DNA from: Oligella sp050920755
GTDB taxonomy: Bacteria; Pseudomonadota; Gammaproteobacteria; Burkholderiales; Burkholderiaceae_B
Assembly (NCBI RefSeq): GCF_050920755.1
Contig: NZ_CP158480.1
Location: 2,418,001-2,482,000, forward strand
Reading direction: 5' to 3'
Length of the DNA stretch: 64,000 nt
Each line of letters begins with the position of its first letter. Within the stretch, counting starts at the first letter, position 1. This document shows positions 23,787-32,391 of this stretch, one piece after another. The notes under the pieces were generated by a model. That model was not told the DNA's origin. It worked only from the letters and a program-made list of their open reading frames with translations, and searched no databases. The position numbers and the translations under genes were made by a program.

Positions 23787-25121
23787 TTACTCTACAGTAG
23801 AGCAATCACGAGGGGTAATGCCTTTAGCGGCGGCGTATTTCTTGGCCTCTTCCATCACGATAGGCTTAACGAATGACTGATCCGCCTGCATCCAATCAGA
23901 GATAACCTCCCACTTAGCACCGTCCCATTGTGCAATACGAGCCCAGTCGCCACCTACGTGATCTTCACACGTGGTATGTACAGGACGCATCATGCCGGCC
24001 ATACCGGTTTCCTCTAAGCGTGCCTCATCGATATTAAGGTTTTCATAACCCCAACGGATTTGCTCTGAAGTCATATGCTGACCAACACCGTACTTCTCTT
24101 GAGCGGTACGAATGGCTTCAACAGTTAAAAAGGCAATTATCATGCCGCGGTTATAACCGATGGTACCGTAAGTGCCGTTGCCCTTACCCATGCCTTTACC
24201 CTTGGCGTATACCTCATCCTCTAACTTTTTATAGACGCCGAAATCGGTACCGACTGAATTGTGTAAAGTGATGGTTTTGTAACCCTTGGCGATTTGGGCA
24301 ATGTCTTTAACATCCACTTCGGAACCGGCCCACCAAATAGCCAGAATCTTATCGCGCGGATAACCGGTAGCCTGAGCTTCACGAATTGAGGTCGGTGTCA
24401 TTACACCGGCACTCCATAGAATCACATGATCCGGACGACGTTGACGGATTTGCAACCAAGTCGATTTCTGCTCTACGCCGGGCGCAGTTACAGGGTAAAG
24501 CTGCAATTCAAAACCATGGGCTTCAGCACGCTTTTGTAATAATAGGATCGGCTCTTTACCATAAGGGGAGTCATGATAAACCAATGCGATTTTCTTACCC
24601 TTAAGATTATCTAAACCACCCATTTGCTCAGCAATATGCTGTATCGCAACGTCCGCTGCTGTCCAATAGTTACCTAATAACGGGAAGTTCCACTCGAAGT
24701 AAGCACCGGCCGCTGATTGAGATAAGCCGTAACCCGCGGTTTGTACCGCCACTTTGTCCGTCGGCGCTCTATCCGTTACGGCAAAAGTAATACCGGTAGA
24801 CTGCGTATCAAACGCCGCTGCACCGCCATGCGCATGCTTCATACGCTCGTAACACTCAACACCGCGGTCGGTGGCATAAGCTGTTTCGCACTCCTCAAAG
24901 CGAATTTTTACACCATTAATACCACCCTGAGCATTTACTAATTCCAAGTAGTCAATCTTACCGTCACCCCAAGAAATACCTAAAGGTGCAAATGAGCCTG
25001 TACGGTAAGTTAAAAGCGGTACATACTGCTCAGCCGGTTGTGCTTTTAAAGCAGCACTCACACCGAAAGTACCGGCCACAGCCATTGACGCTGCTAACGT
25101 TTTGATCATAAATTTCTTCAT
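23787..25121 (-). CDS. ABC transporter substrate-binding protein (periplasmic, LivK-like)
   Basis: Periplasmic receptor for the LivHMGF transporter. The 444 residues start with a signal peptide (MKKFMIKTLAASMAVAGTF, cleavage near ALKA). The mature part has the type I periplasmic-binding fold of family Peripla_BP_6: QAEQYVPLLTYRTG at the start, KIALVYHDSPYGKEP near 190 and DHVILWSAGVMTPTSIREA near 235. It is longer than amino acid-specific LivK (about 370) and more like binding proteins encoded next to acyl-CoA ligases, so an aromatic or organic acid substrate is likely. Confidence 0.88.
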   Translation of the reverse strand: MKKFMIKTLAASMAVAGTFGVSAALKAQPAEQYVPLLTYRTGSFAPLGISWGDGKIDYLELVNAQGGINGVKIRFEECETAYATDRGVECYERMKHAHGGAAAFDTQSTGITFAVTDRAPTDKVAVQTAGYGLSQSAAGAYFEWNFPLLGNYWTAADVAIQHIAEQMGGLDNLKGKKIALVYHDSPYGKEPILLLQKRAEAHGFELQLYPVTAPGVEQKSTWLQIRQRRPDHVILWSAGVMTPTSIREAQATGYPRDKILAIWWAGSEVDVKDIAQIAKGYKTITLHNSVGTDFGVYKKLEDEVYAKGKGMGKGNGTYGTIGYNRGMIIAFLTVEAIRTAQEKYGVGQHMTSEQIRWGYENLNIDEARLEETGMAGMMRPVHTTCEDHVGGDWARIAQWDGAKWEVISDWMQADQSFVKPIVMEEAKKYAAAKGITPRDCSTVE

Positions 25122-25205
25122 CTTTGTCTCCCATGAATGAAGTTTTTGTTTTAATTAATTAGTTGTTTTAAAAGTCGCTCTTCTTAGAGTAGCGTTAATC
25201 AGTTA

Positions 25206-26270
25206 TTAGTGAGGGAACGGCCAAATTCTCAGCTTCTCACGTGCGATTGCCCATAATCTCGCTAAACCGTGCGGTTCAACAATTAGAAAAAACACGATTA
25301 AGGAACCGAAAATCATATGCTCAATATGCGCTGCCGTATCCACCGGGATATTTAAGCCGAAAAGCTCCGGAATGCGCGTCAAAACAATCGGCAACAGCAC
25401 AATAAAGGCGGCACCGAAGAAACTTCCCGCAATCGAGCCTAAACCACCGATAATCACCATAAACAGCAACTGTAAGGAACGATTTAAGTCAAAAGCTAAG
25501 GGCTCCCATGAACCTAAATGCACATAACCCCACAAACCGCCGGCAATACCGATAATAAATGAGCTCACCGCAAAGGCACTAAGCTTGGCGTACATCGGAC
25601 GAATACCGATAACCGACGCCGCGACATCCATATCACGAATAGCCATCCACTCACGACCGATCGCACCGCGCACCAAGTTTTTGACTAATAAAGCCAATAC
25701 CATGACGACGATAAGTACAAAAACATACTTCTGTACCGGCGTCTGCACCGGCAAGCCGAAAAAGTCCAAACGTGCAACAGAAACGTTACCGGAAGCCGAG
25801 TAATTGGTTAAATAAGGGATTCTCAAGAAAGCCCAATCCACAAAGAACTGTGCCGCTAACGTGGCTACCGCCAAGTACAGACCACGAATTCTCAAGCTCG
25901 GTACACCGAAAACAATACCGAACAGCATCGCTCCCACACCACCGATAAGTAATTGGAAGATAAACGGAATTTCCGGAATACGGGCGCCGAAGTTCCAAGC
26001 GACATAAGCCCCAACGGCCATAAAGGCACCACTACCTAATGAAATCTGTCCACAATAACCGACAAGGACATTTAAGCCGATAGCCGCTAAAGACAAGATT
26101 AAAAAGGGAATTAAAATCGCACTTAAAAAGTAGTTGCCGGCAACAAACGGCACCACAAATAAGGCCACGGCAATAATCGCCAATATGGCTATGCGGTCTT
26201 GGCGAATCGGGAAAATCTGCTGATCCGCGCGGTAACTGGTTTTAAACTGACCATTTTCACGGTAAAACAT
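25206..26270 (-). CDS. livM: Branched-chain amino acid-type ABC transporter permease (LivM)
   Basis: Membrane subunit of the transporter. The 354 residues show about nine to ten hydrophobic helices, an N-terminal polar stretch of 25 residues and the family region LNVLVGYCGQISLGSGAFMA near 66-85. A LivM-type EAA-like loop, REWMAIRDMDVAASVIGI, is near 215. It lies upstream of the binding-protein gene, with 84 bp between them containing a weak hairpin. Confidence 0.93.
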   Translation of the reverse strand: MFYRENGQFKTSYRADQQIFPIRQDRIAILAIIAVALFVVPFVAGNYFLSAILIPFLILSLAAIGLNVLVGYCGQISLGSGAFMAVGAYVAWNFGARIPEIPFIFQLLIGGVGAMLFGIVFGVPSLRIRGLYLAVATLAAQFFVDWAFLRIPYLTNYSASGNVSVARLDFFGLPVQTPVQKYVFVLIVVMVLALLVKNLVRGAIGREWMAIRDMDVAASVIGIRPMYAKLSAFAVSSFIIGIAGGLWGYVHLGSWEPLAFDLNRSLQLLFMVIIGGLGSIAGSFFGAAFIVLLPIVLTRIPELFGLNIPVDTAAHIEHMIFGSLIVFFLIVEPHGLARLWAIAREKLRIWPFPH

Positions 26271-26296
26271 TTTTTATACTCCTTAGGCCTCAGATA

Positions 26297-27226
26297 CTAA
26301 ACACGGTCGATAATTTTCTCGCCGAATAAGCCTTGTGGTCTGAATAATAAGAACACTAAAGCCAGTACATAGGCGAACCAGTTTTCGATACCACCACCCA
26401 AGAAGGGACCTAAATATGCTTCAGAAAGCTTTTCACCGACACCGATAATCAAGCCGCCGATAATGGCACCCGGCACCGAAGTTAAACCACCCAAAATCAC
26501 CACCGGTAAAGCACGTAATGCCGCTGTTGAGAGGGTAAAGGACACACCGAATTTAGAGCCCCAGATAATACCCGCAACCAAAGCCACCACACCGGCAACC
26601 GCCCATACAATGACCCAAATGCGATTCAAAGGAATACCAATCGATTGTGCCGCTTGATGATCATCAGCCACTGCACGTAATGCGCGTCCGGTCGGAGTAA
26701 ATTGGAAAAAGAGTGCTAAGGTAGCGACCAAAGCAGCCGCAATCACCGCCGCAGTCAAGTCCTCAAGACTCAGTAAAATACCGCCTTCAAAGACATTATC
26801 CAAAATAAATAAAGGATCCTTAGGCATACCCACATCGATGGTGTACATAGCACTACCGAACAGAGTTTGACCAAAACCGTCCAAGAAATAGCTGATACCT
26901 AAAGTCGCCATCAAAAGCGCTGTCGCCTCCTGATTAACCAAGTGACGCAGCACAAAACGCTCAATCGCAATGGCAAAAACAACCATTAAAATGGCACTCA
27001 CAAAAAAGGCCAGGATATTTGCCACAAGCATACTCTCAAAGCCCAGCCATTGTGGCAACCAAGCTGAGAAACGAGCCATGGACAAGGCTGCCACCAACAC
27101 CATGGCACCCTGAGCAAAGTTAAAGACACCGGAGGCTTTAAAAATCAGCACAAAACCGAGTCCGATTAAGGCGTACATCATGCCACTCATGAGACCGCCA
27201 AATAGAGTTTCTAAAAAATATGACAT
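26297..27226 (-). CDS. livH: Branched-chain amino acid-type ABC transporter permease (LivH)
   Basis: Second membrane subunit. The 309 residues begin with MSYFLETLFGGLMSGMMYALIGLGFVLIF and the LivH segment ASGVFNFAQGAMVLVAAL. The coupling loop GRALRAVADDHQAAQSIGIP is near 192-211 and ILGGLTSVPGAIIGGLIIG near 247-265. It starts 12 bp downstream of livG. Confidence 0.94.
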   Translation of the reverse strand: MSYFLETLFGGLMSGMMYALIGLGFVLIFKASGVFNFAQGAMVLVAALSMARFSAWLPQWLGFESMLVANILAFFVSAILMVVFAIAIERFVLRHLVNQEATALLMATLGISYFLDGFGQTLFGSAMYTIDVGMPKDPLFILDNVFEGGILLSLEDLTAAVIAAALVATLALFFQFTPTGRALRAVADDHQAAQSIGIPLNRIWVIVWAVAGVVALVAGIIWGSKFGVSFTLSTAALRALPVVILGGLTSVPGAIIGGLIIGVGEKLSEAYLGPFLGGGIENWFAYVLALVFLLFRPQGLFGEKIIDRV

Positions 27227-27238
27227 GTTGGCCTCTCC

Positions 27239-28030
27239 CTACACCTGAGCACCCAGATAAGCACGAATAACCTCCTCGTTATTGCGTACTTCATCCGGTG
27301 TACCGTCACCGATTTTCTTACCGTAATCAAGCACCACAACGCGGTCGGAAATATCCATTACCACGCCCATATCGTGCTCAATCAGCACGATGGTGGTACC
27401 GAACTCATCATTAACATCAAGAATAAAGCGTGACATATCCTGCTTTTCCTCAATATTCATACCTGCCATCGGCTCGTCTAAAAGGAGTAGTCTGGGCTCC
27501 ATGGCTAAGGCGCGACCCAAGTCCACACGCTTTTGTAAACCATAGGGTAAACGACCCACCGGCACTTTACGATAAGCTTGAATTTCAAGGAAGTCGATGA
27601 TGTTTTCCACAAACTCACGATGCTCGATTTCCTCCTTTTCGGCACCGAAGATACGGAAAGCCTGCGAGATGATATTACTTTTCATCCGCAGATTACGACC
27701 GGTCATAATATTGTCCAGTACGCTCATGCCCTTAAATAGCGCAAGGTTTTGGAAGGTTCGACCGATACCGCGGGTAGCGGCACGACGTGGTGTCATTTTT
27801 TCCAATACATTGCCGTCCAGTGTGATACGACCCTCTTGCGGTGAATACACACCGTTAATTACGTTAAGCATGGAGCTCTTACCGGCACCGTTAGGACCGA
27901 TGATTGAGCGAATTTCATGCTCCTTAACGTTAAAAGAAATATTTGTCAGTGCTTTAACCCCACCAAAAGAAAGCGAAATACTGTCCAGGTCCAGGATAAC
28001 TTCACCGATTCGACGTTGATTCTGCATCAT
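27239..28030 (-). CDS. livG: Branched-chain amino acid-type ABC transporter ATPase (LivG)
   Basis: Second ATPase of the transporter. The 263 residues contain Walker A GPNGAGKSS near 44-52, the LivG motif GRTFQNLALFKGMSVLDNIM, a signature LPYGLQKRVDLGRALAM near 161-177, Walker B LLLLDEPMAGMN and the switch region VLIEHDMGVVMDISD. Shine-Dalgarno AAGGGGG precedes the ATG. It begins 8 bp after the LACS-type ligase gene. Confidence 0.94.
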   Translation of the reverse strand: MMQNQRRIGEVILDLDSISLSFGGVKALTNISFNVKEHEIRSIIGPNGAGKSSMLNVINGVYSPQEGRITLDGNVLEKMTPRRAATRGIGRTFQNLALFKGMSVLDNIMTGRNLRMKSNIISQAFRIFGAEKEEIEHREFVENIIDFLEIQAYRKVPVGRLPYGLQKRVDLGRALAMEPRLLLLDEPMAGMNIEEKQDMSRFILDVNDEFGTTIVLIEHDMGVVMDISDRVVVLDYGKKIGDGTPDEVRNNEEVIRAYLGAQV

Positions 28031-28038
28031 TCGCCCCC

Positions 28039-29976
28039 TTATACCGCAACGACTTTGGCAGGTTCAATCTTCAGATCGGCACTGATTCTACCGATGCGAC
28101 CGTCTTCATAGCGCACCTCAGTTTCGATATATTGACTGGCCTTGCCCTCAAATAGTGCATCGATTAATACACCGTATTTTTCTACAATAAAGTTACGACG
28201 TACTTTACGAGTACGTGTCAATTCACCGTCATCCGGATCCAATTCCTTATGTAGAATCAGGAAGCGATGCAGCTGTAAGCCGGATAACTGCTCATCTCTG
28301 GCCACATCGGCATTTGCCTCTTCGACGCATTCCTTAATCAGTTGATAGACCTCTTTTTTAGAGGCTAAATCGGTATAACCGGCATAGGTCAAACCGCGAC
28401 GCTCGGCCCAGTTGGCCACAGCCTCCAAATCGATATTAATAAAGGCGGTACAATAATCCTTATTGGCACCGAAGACCACGGCTTCCTTAATAAAGGAGAA
28501 GAACTTCAGCTTATTCTCCATGTATTTTGGCGCAAACATACGGCCGTCATTAAGCTTACCGACGTCCTTGGCACGGTCGATAATTTTTAACTGACCCTCA
28601 TCCGTCAAAATACCGGCGTCACCGGTGTGATACCAACCGTCCTCGGTAAAGGACTCCTCGGTGGATTTAGGATTTTTATAGTACTCGCTAAATAGGCCCG
28701 GGCTTTTAATTTGCACCTCGCCATTTTCAGCAATACGCAATTCCACCCCCTCACATGGTGGTCCAACCGTATCAGCCTCTACATGACCGTCTTCCTGTAC
28801 ACACACAAACACCGAGGTTTCAGTTGAACCGTATAATTGCTTTAAGTTCACACCGATAGAACGATAAAAACGGAACAAATCGGGACCGATCGCCTCACCG
28901 GCGGTATAAGCCACCTTAATGCGATTCATCCCCAAGGCATTGCGGAGCGGCGCATAGATAAAGAAATTACCTAAGCTATAAAGGAAACGATCCTTTAAGC
29001 CCACCGATTGCTTATCCAGAATACGCTGACCGGACTTAGCTGCAACATCCATAAAGTACTTATACAGCCAACGCTTAAAGCGACCCGCATCCTCCATACG
29101 GATACTTACCGTGGTCAACAACTCCTCCAACACTCGCGGTGGTGAGAAATAATAAGTCGGACCCACATCATGCATATCAATGGAGACAGTGGTCGGCGAC
29201 TCAGGGTGATTAACGGTAAAACCGGTCACCAGGAATTGCGTATAGGAGAACATATTCTGACCGATCCAAGCCGGTGGCAAGTAGGCCAACACATCCTCTT
29301 TATCCGTCAAATTTTCCAAGCGCTGAATTACCTGAGCGCGATCAATCAAAGCATGGTGCGTTAGTACTACACCCTTAGGATTACCGGTGGTACCGGAAGT
29401 GTAGAACATAGCAGCCGGATCCTCAGGGCGCAAGGAATCAACGATTTGCATAAATAAATCCGGATAGGACTGACGATGCGCCTGACCTTGCTTTACTAAA
29501 TCAAGGTAGTTCACCAGAAGCTCTTCCGTGTAATTACGCATACCGCGCGGATCGTCATACACCACATGACGCAAGTGCGGCAATTGATCGCGCACCTCCA
29601 ACATCTTGTCGGCCTGCTCCTGATCCTCTACCACAACAACGCCGACTTCGGCGTCCTTGAGTACATAGACCATCTCCTGCGCCACCGCATCCTGATACAT
29701 CGGTACCGGAATAGCGCCTAAGCTCTGCGCTGCCATCATGCACATATAAAGACGTGGGCGGTTTTCGCCGACGATGGCCACATGCTGACCCTTTTGTACA
29801 CCTAAAGTCATCAAACCGTGGGCGAGGTTTTTAACCTCCTCGGCCATCTCGGACCAGGTAATCGTCTGCCAAATACCCAAGTCCTTTTCACGCATCGCCG
29901 CTTGCGTCGGACGCTCCTTGGCGTGCTTTAAAAGCAACTTGGCAAAAGTATTTGCCGTATTTTGCTGAGTGACCAT
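28039..29976 (-). CDS. AMP-dependent acyl-CoA ligase (long-chain acyl-CoA synthetase-like)
   Basis: Adenylates a carboxylic acid and forms its CoA thioester. The 645 residues show the ANL-superfamily motifs: YTSGTTGNPKGVV near 193-205, LPPAWIGQNMF, YGSTETSVFVCVQ near 384-396 and the hinge GWYHTGDAGILTDEGQLKIIDRAKD near 447-471. First gene of an operon that also encodes a LivFGHM-type transporter and a PaaK-like ligase, which suggests coupled uptake and CoA activation. The substrate is unknown. It is divergent from a Crp/Fnr-type regulator. Confidence 0.9.
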   Translation of the reverse strand: MVTQQNTANTFAKLLLKHAKERPTQAAMREKDLGIWQTITWSEMAEEVKNLAHGLMTLGVQKGQHVAIVGENRPRLYMCMMAAQSLGAIPVPMYQDAVAQEMVYVLKDAEVGVVVVEDQEQADKMLEVRDQLPHLRHVVYDDPRGMRNYTEELLVNYLDLVKQGQAHRQSYPDLFMQIVDSLRPEDPAAMFYTSGTTGNPKGVVLTHHALIDRAQVIQRLENLTDKEDVLAYLPPAWIGQNMFSYTQFLVTGFTVNHPESPTTVSIDMHDVGPTYYFSPPRVLEELLTTVSIRMEDAGRFKRWLYKYFMDVAAKSGQRILDKQSVGLKDRFLYSLGNFFIYAPLRNALGMNRIKVAYTAGEAIGPDLFRFYRSIGVNLKQLYGSTETSVFVCVQEDGHVEADTVGPPCEGVELRIAENGEVQIKSPGLFSEYYKNPKSTEESFTEDGWYHTGDAGILTDEGQLKIIDRAKDVGKLNDGRMFAPKYMENKLKFFSFIKEAVVFGANKDYCTAFINIDLEAVANWAERRGLTYAGYTDLASKKEVYQLIKECVEEANADVARDEQLSGLQLHRFLILHKELDPDDGELTRTRKVRRNFIVEKYGVLIDALFEGKASQYIETEVRYEDGRIGRISADLKIEPAKVVAV

Positions 29977-30029
29977 ATCTCATCGTCTCCTTAATATGGT
30001 GCTTTTAATTGCGAATGATTGGATTCAGT

Positions 30030-30138
30030 TTGTTAACAATTTGTCATGAATTATTATTTTACTTTTTAAGATATATGCTTTTGTATTGAAAATATATGCT
30101 TTTAAATGTAACCTAAATGTTATTACGGTGACATTTAA
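30030..30138. promoter_or_regulatory. Divergent regulatory region with repeats
   Basis: Between the ligase operon and the Crp/Fnr gene there are three elements. TTGTTAACAA is a palindrome at 30030-30039. ATATATGCTTTT occurs at 30071-30082 and 30092-30103, exactly 21 bp apart (two helical turns). TTAAATGTAACC (30102-30113) and GGTGACATTTAA (30127-30138) form a 12-bp inverted repeat with one mismatch and a 13-bp spacer. All are likely binding sites, probably for the adjacent regulator. Confidence 0.55.
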
Positions 30139-30160
30139 CCAGTTTTTAGGGAAAGTACTT

Positions 30161-30838
30161 ATGCTTAGAACGCGTTTATCTAATACGCCGTGGTTTACGA
30201 TTCTGACTGAGGAACAACAAAAGCGAGTGATTGAGGAGACCGTCTTACAGGAGTATCCCGCAGGCGCCTTTATTGTCAGAAAGGGCGATACTTCTCGCCA
30301 TTGGATTGGCATGATTGAGGGTTTGGCAAGGATTTCCGTCGGTACCGCCGATGGTAAGCTCGCCGCCTTGACCGGCGTACCGGCCGGTGGCTGGGTCGGC
30401 GAGGGTGCGTTATTGAAAAAGGAGCTACGTCGCTATGATGTAGTTACACTACGCGACAGTATTGTTGCAAAAATGCCTATTGAAACCTTTTATTGGCTCT
30501 TAGATAACAGCTTCCCTTTTAATCGCTTTTTATTAAACCAGTTTAATCATCGTATGGGGCAATTTATCGGTCGAGTCGAATCGGATCGTCTTTTTAATGC
30601 CGATATTCGCGTTGCCCGCTGTATTGCCGAGTTGGTGCGCATGCCCAACTATGCTGATGATAATTACAATCGTCAATTAAATATTACCCAAGAGGAAATC
30701 GGCTATTTAGCACGCGTTTCTCGACAACGCACCAACGGCGCCTTAAAAAAGCTGGCGGATGCCGGCTTAATTGAGTTGCAATACCGCAGTGTGCTAATTA
30801 ATGATTTACAAGGTTTGGAGACGCTGGAGGAGATTTAG
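30161..30838 (+). CDS. Crp/Fnr family transcriptional regulator
   Basis: Probable regulator of the divergent ligase-transporter operon. I chose the ATG at 30161 (MLRTRLSNTPWF, 225 residues), preceded by AGGGA; an upstream ATG at 30086 would overlap the operator repeats. A cyclic-nucleotide-binding-like beta barrel covers about residues 20-125 (AGAFIVRKGDTSRHWIGMIEG, then WVGEGALL). The C-terminal helix-turn-helix reads ITQEEIGYLARVSRQRTNGALKKL near 180-203. There is no N-terminal Cys cluster, so it is not an oxygen-sensing Fnr. An effector such as an acyl-CoA is possible but unproven. Confidence 0.88.
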   Translation: MLRTRLSNTPWFTILTEEQQKRVIEETVLQEYPAGAFIVRKGDTSRHWIGMIEGLARISVGTADGKLAALTGVPAGGWVGEGALLKKELRRYDVVTLRDSIVAKMPIETFYWLLDNSFPFNRFLLNQFNHRMGQFIGRVESDRLFNADIRVARCIAELVRMPNYADDNYNRQLNITQEEIGYLARVSRQRTNGALKKLADAGLIELQYRSVLINDLQGLETLEEI

Positions 30839-30879
30839 TCGCTGTTGTGACTGTCACTAGTTGAGACGATAAATAGCAT

Positions 30880-30917
30880 GGCGCCCGATCCATAAAAGAA
30901 CCTGGCGCCCGTTTTTT
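30880..30917 (+). terminator. Terminator after the Crp/Fnr gene
   Basis: GGCGCC at 30880-30885 can pair with GGCGCC at 30904-30909, followed by CG and six T. The stem is short but GC-rich. Confidence 0.5.
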
Positions 30918-30940
30918 ATACTACCGCGTAGCCGTAACGC

Positions 30941-32251
30941 TTAATCCTCTGTCGTCAGTGCTTCTACCTGCTCCGGCACTTTGACCAACAAGCGATCGAT
31001 ACGGTACTTATCCATATCCACCACCTCAAAATAAAAGCCCTCCCACTCCAAACTTTCCGTCTCTTTAGGAATATGACCGAGCTGATTCAGAATAAAACCG
31101 GCCAAGGTATGATAATTATCCTCATGATCCGGGAATTCTAAATTAACCTGAAAATGGTGATTAAAGCGATCGAGCGTCACTGCACCGTCAATTAACCAAG
31201 AACCGTCATTACGCTGCACCATATCGGATTGATGATCTTCATTAAGCGGAATTTTATAGCCGACCAACACCTTCAGTACATCACGCAAAGTCACTAAACC
31301 CTCCACCTCGCCGTACTCATTAATCACGATCACCATCTCGGTGCGGTACTCTTCAAAAGACTCCAGCACATCCATGGCAGAGTTAGTTTCGGGTACAAAA
31401 CGGGCAGGCTTAACCAAGGCGCGAATATCAATGGCATGCCCGCGAATCTGCTGCTCAAATAAGGTACCGGCATCAATCACACCGAGCACATTATCCAAAC
31501 CGCCGTCGCAAACCGGGAATCGCGAATAATTACTATCGGCAATATAAAGCAGGATCTCATTCAGCGGATTTTCCAGATCAATATAATGCACATCATTACG
31601 CGGCGTCATAATCGTCAAGACGCTCTGATCATCTAAACTTAAGGCGCGCGTCACAATATCATGCTCGGTTTTTTCGAAAAGACCGGCGGTCGCCCCCTCT
31701 CGTAAAATACCGCTGATATCCTCCTCGGTCAGCTCATCGCCTTTACTATCGACACGCAAAAGCTTCAACACCAGATCCGTCACCACTGACAAGACCCACA
31801 CAAAAGGTGCCACGGCTTTTGACAAAAAGGTCATCGGCAACGCCACAAAGGTGGCGATTTTCTCGGCGTGATTCATGGCAATGCGCTTAGGCACCAACTC
31901 ACCGAAAATCAATGAGAAAAAGGTAATGCCCACAACCACTAAAAACATCGCAACGACTTTGGCAGTTTGCGCACTTAAACCGATATCCTCAAATAACGGG
32001 GTCAAACGGGAAACAATCGAGGCCTCACCGAATGCTCCCATAAAAATACCAATCAAGGTAATACCGATCTGAATGGTCGAGAGCGAACGGCTCGGATTAT
32101 CAACTAATTGCAGCGCAGCCGCAGCCGCTTTATCACCTTGATCTGCCTGCTGCTGTAAACGCATACGCTTCGATGAGACAAGGGCAATTTCGGACATGGC
32201 AAAGACGCCATTTACCAAAATTAAAAATAAAATTATCAGGGTACCGATCAT
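30941..32251 (-). CDS. CNNM/CorC-HlyC family membrane protein (hemolysin-like)
   Basis: Inner-membrane protein of the CNNM/CorB family, thought to be involved in Mg2+ or related ion transport; the older name is hemolysin. The 436 residues comprise a DUF21 domain with about four hydrophobic helices (residues 1-190, including MSEIALVSSKRMRLQQ), two CBS domains (about 205-335, including MTPRNDVHYID and VINEYGEVEGLVTLRD) and the C-terminal CorC_HlyC domain (about 350-430). No signs of damage. Confidence 0.93.
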   Translation of the reverse strand: MIGTLIILFLILVNGVFAMSEIALVSSKRMRLQQQADQGDKAAAAALQLVDNPSRSLSTIQIGITLIGIFMGAFGEASIVSRLTPLFEDIGLSAQTAKVVAMFLVVVGITFFSLIFGELVPKRIAMNHAEKIATFVALPMTFLSKAVAPFVWVLSVVTDLVLKLLRVDSKGDELTEEDISGILREGATAGLFEKTEHDIVTRALSLDDQSVLTIMTPRNDVHYIDLENPLNEILLYIADSNYSRFPVCDGGLDNVLGVIDAGTLFEQQIRGHAIDIRALVKPARFVPETNSAMDVLESFEEYRTEMVIVINEYGEVEGLVTLRDVLKVLVGYKIPLNEDHQSDMVQRNDGSWLIDGAVTLDRFNHHFQVNLEFPDHEDNYHTLAGFILNQLGHIPKETESLEWEGFYFEVVDMDKYRIDRLLVKVPEQVEALTTED

Positions 32252-32391
32252 TTTTGTTTAAGCTGAATCTCCAAGGAAAAGTGAAAAATACATGTCATCA
32301 ATGTATATTACGCTGAGAAAGCGTCTGAGATCATAATTATCATTAACTAAATCGATCAATCTAGCAGATTTCTATGACAGTGACATGACGC

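Noticed and set aside
27597..28019. A 140-codon open frame on the plus strand opposite livG
   Set aside because: It is fully antisense to a well-supported ATPase gene, has no recognisable features and no ribosome binding site; such frames are common opposite conserved genes.
30071..30103. Two 12-bp repeats with 21-bp period considered as a minimal CRISPR
   Set aside because: Only two copies, spacer of 9 bases, and located in a promoter region; a protein-binding site is much more likely.
30880..30909. GGCGCC pair considered as part of a dispersed REP-like repeat
   Set aside because: I did not see further copies with the same surroundings in the window; a local terminator explains it better.
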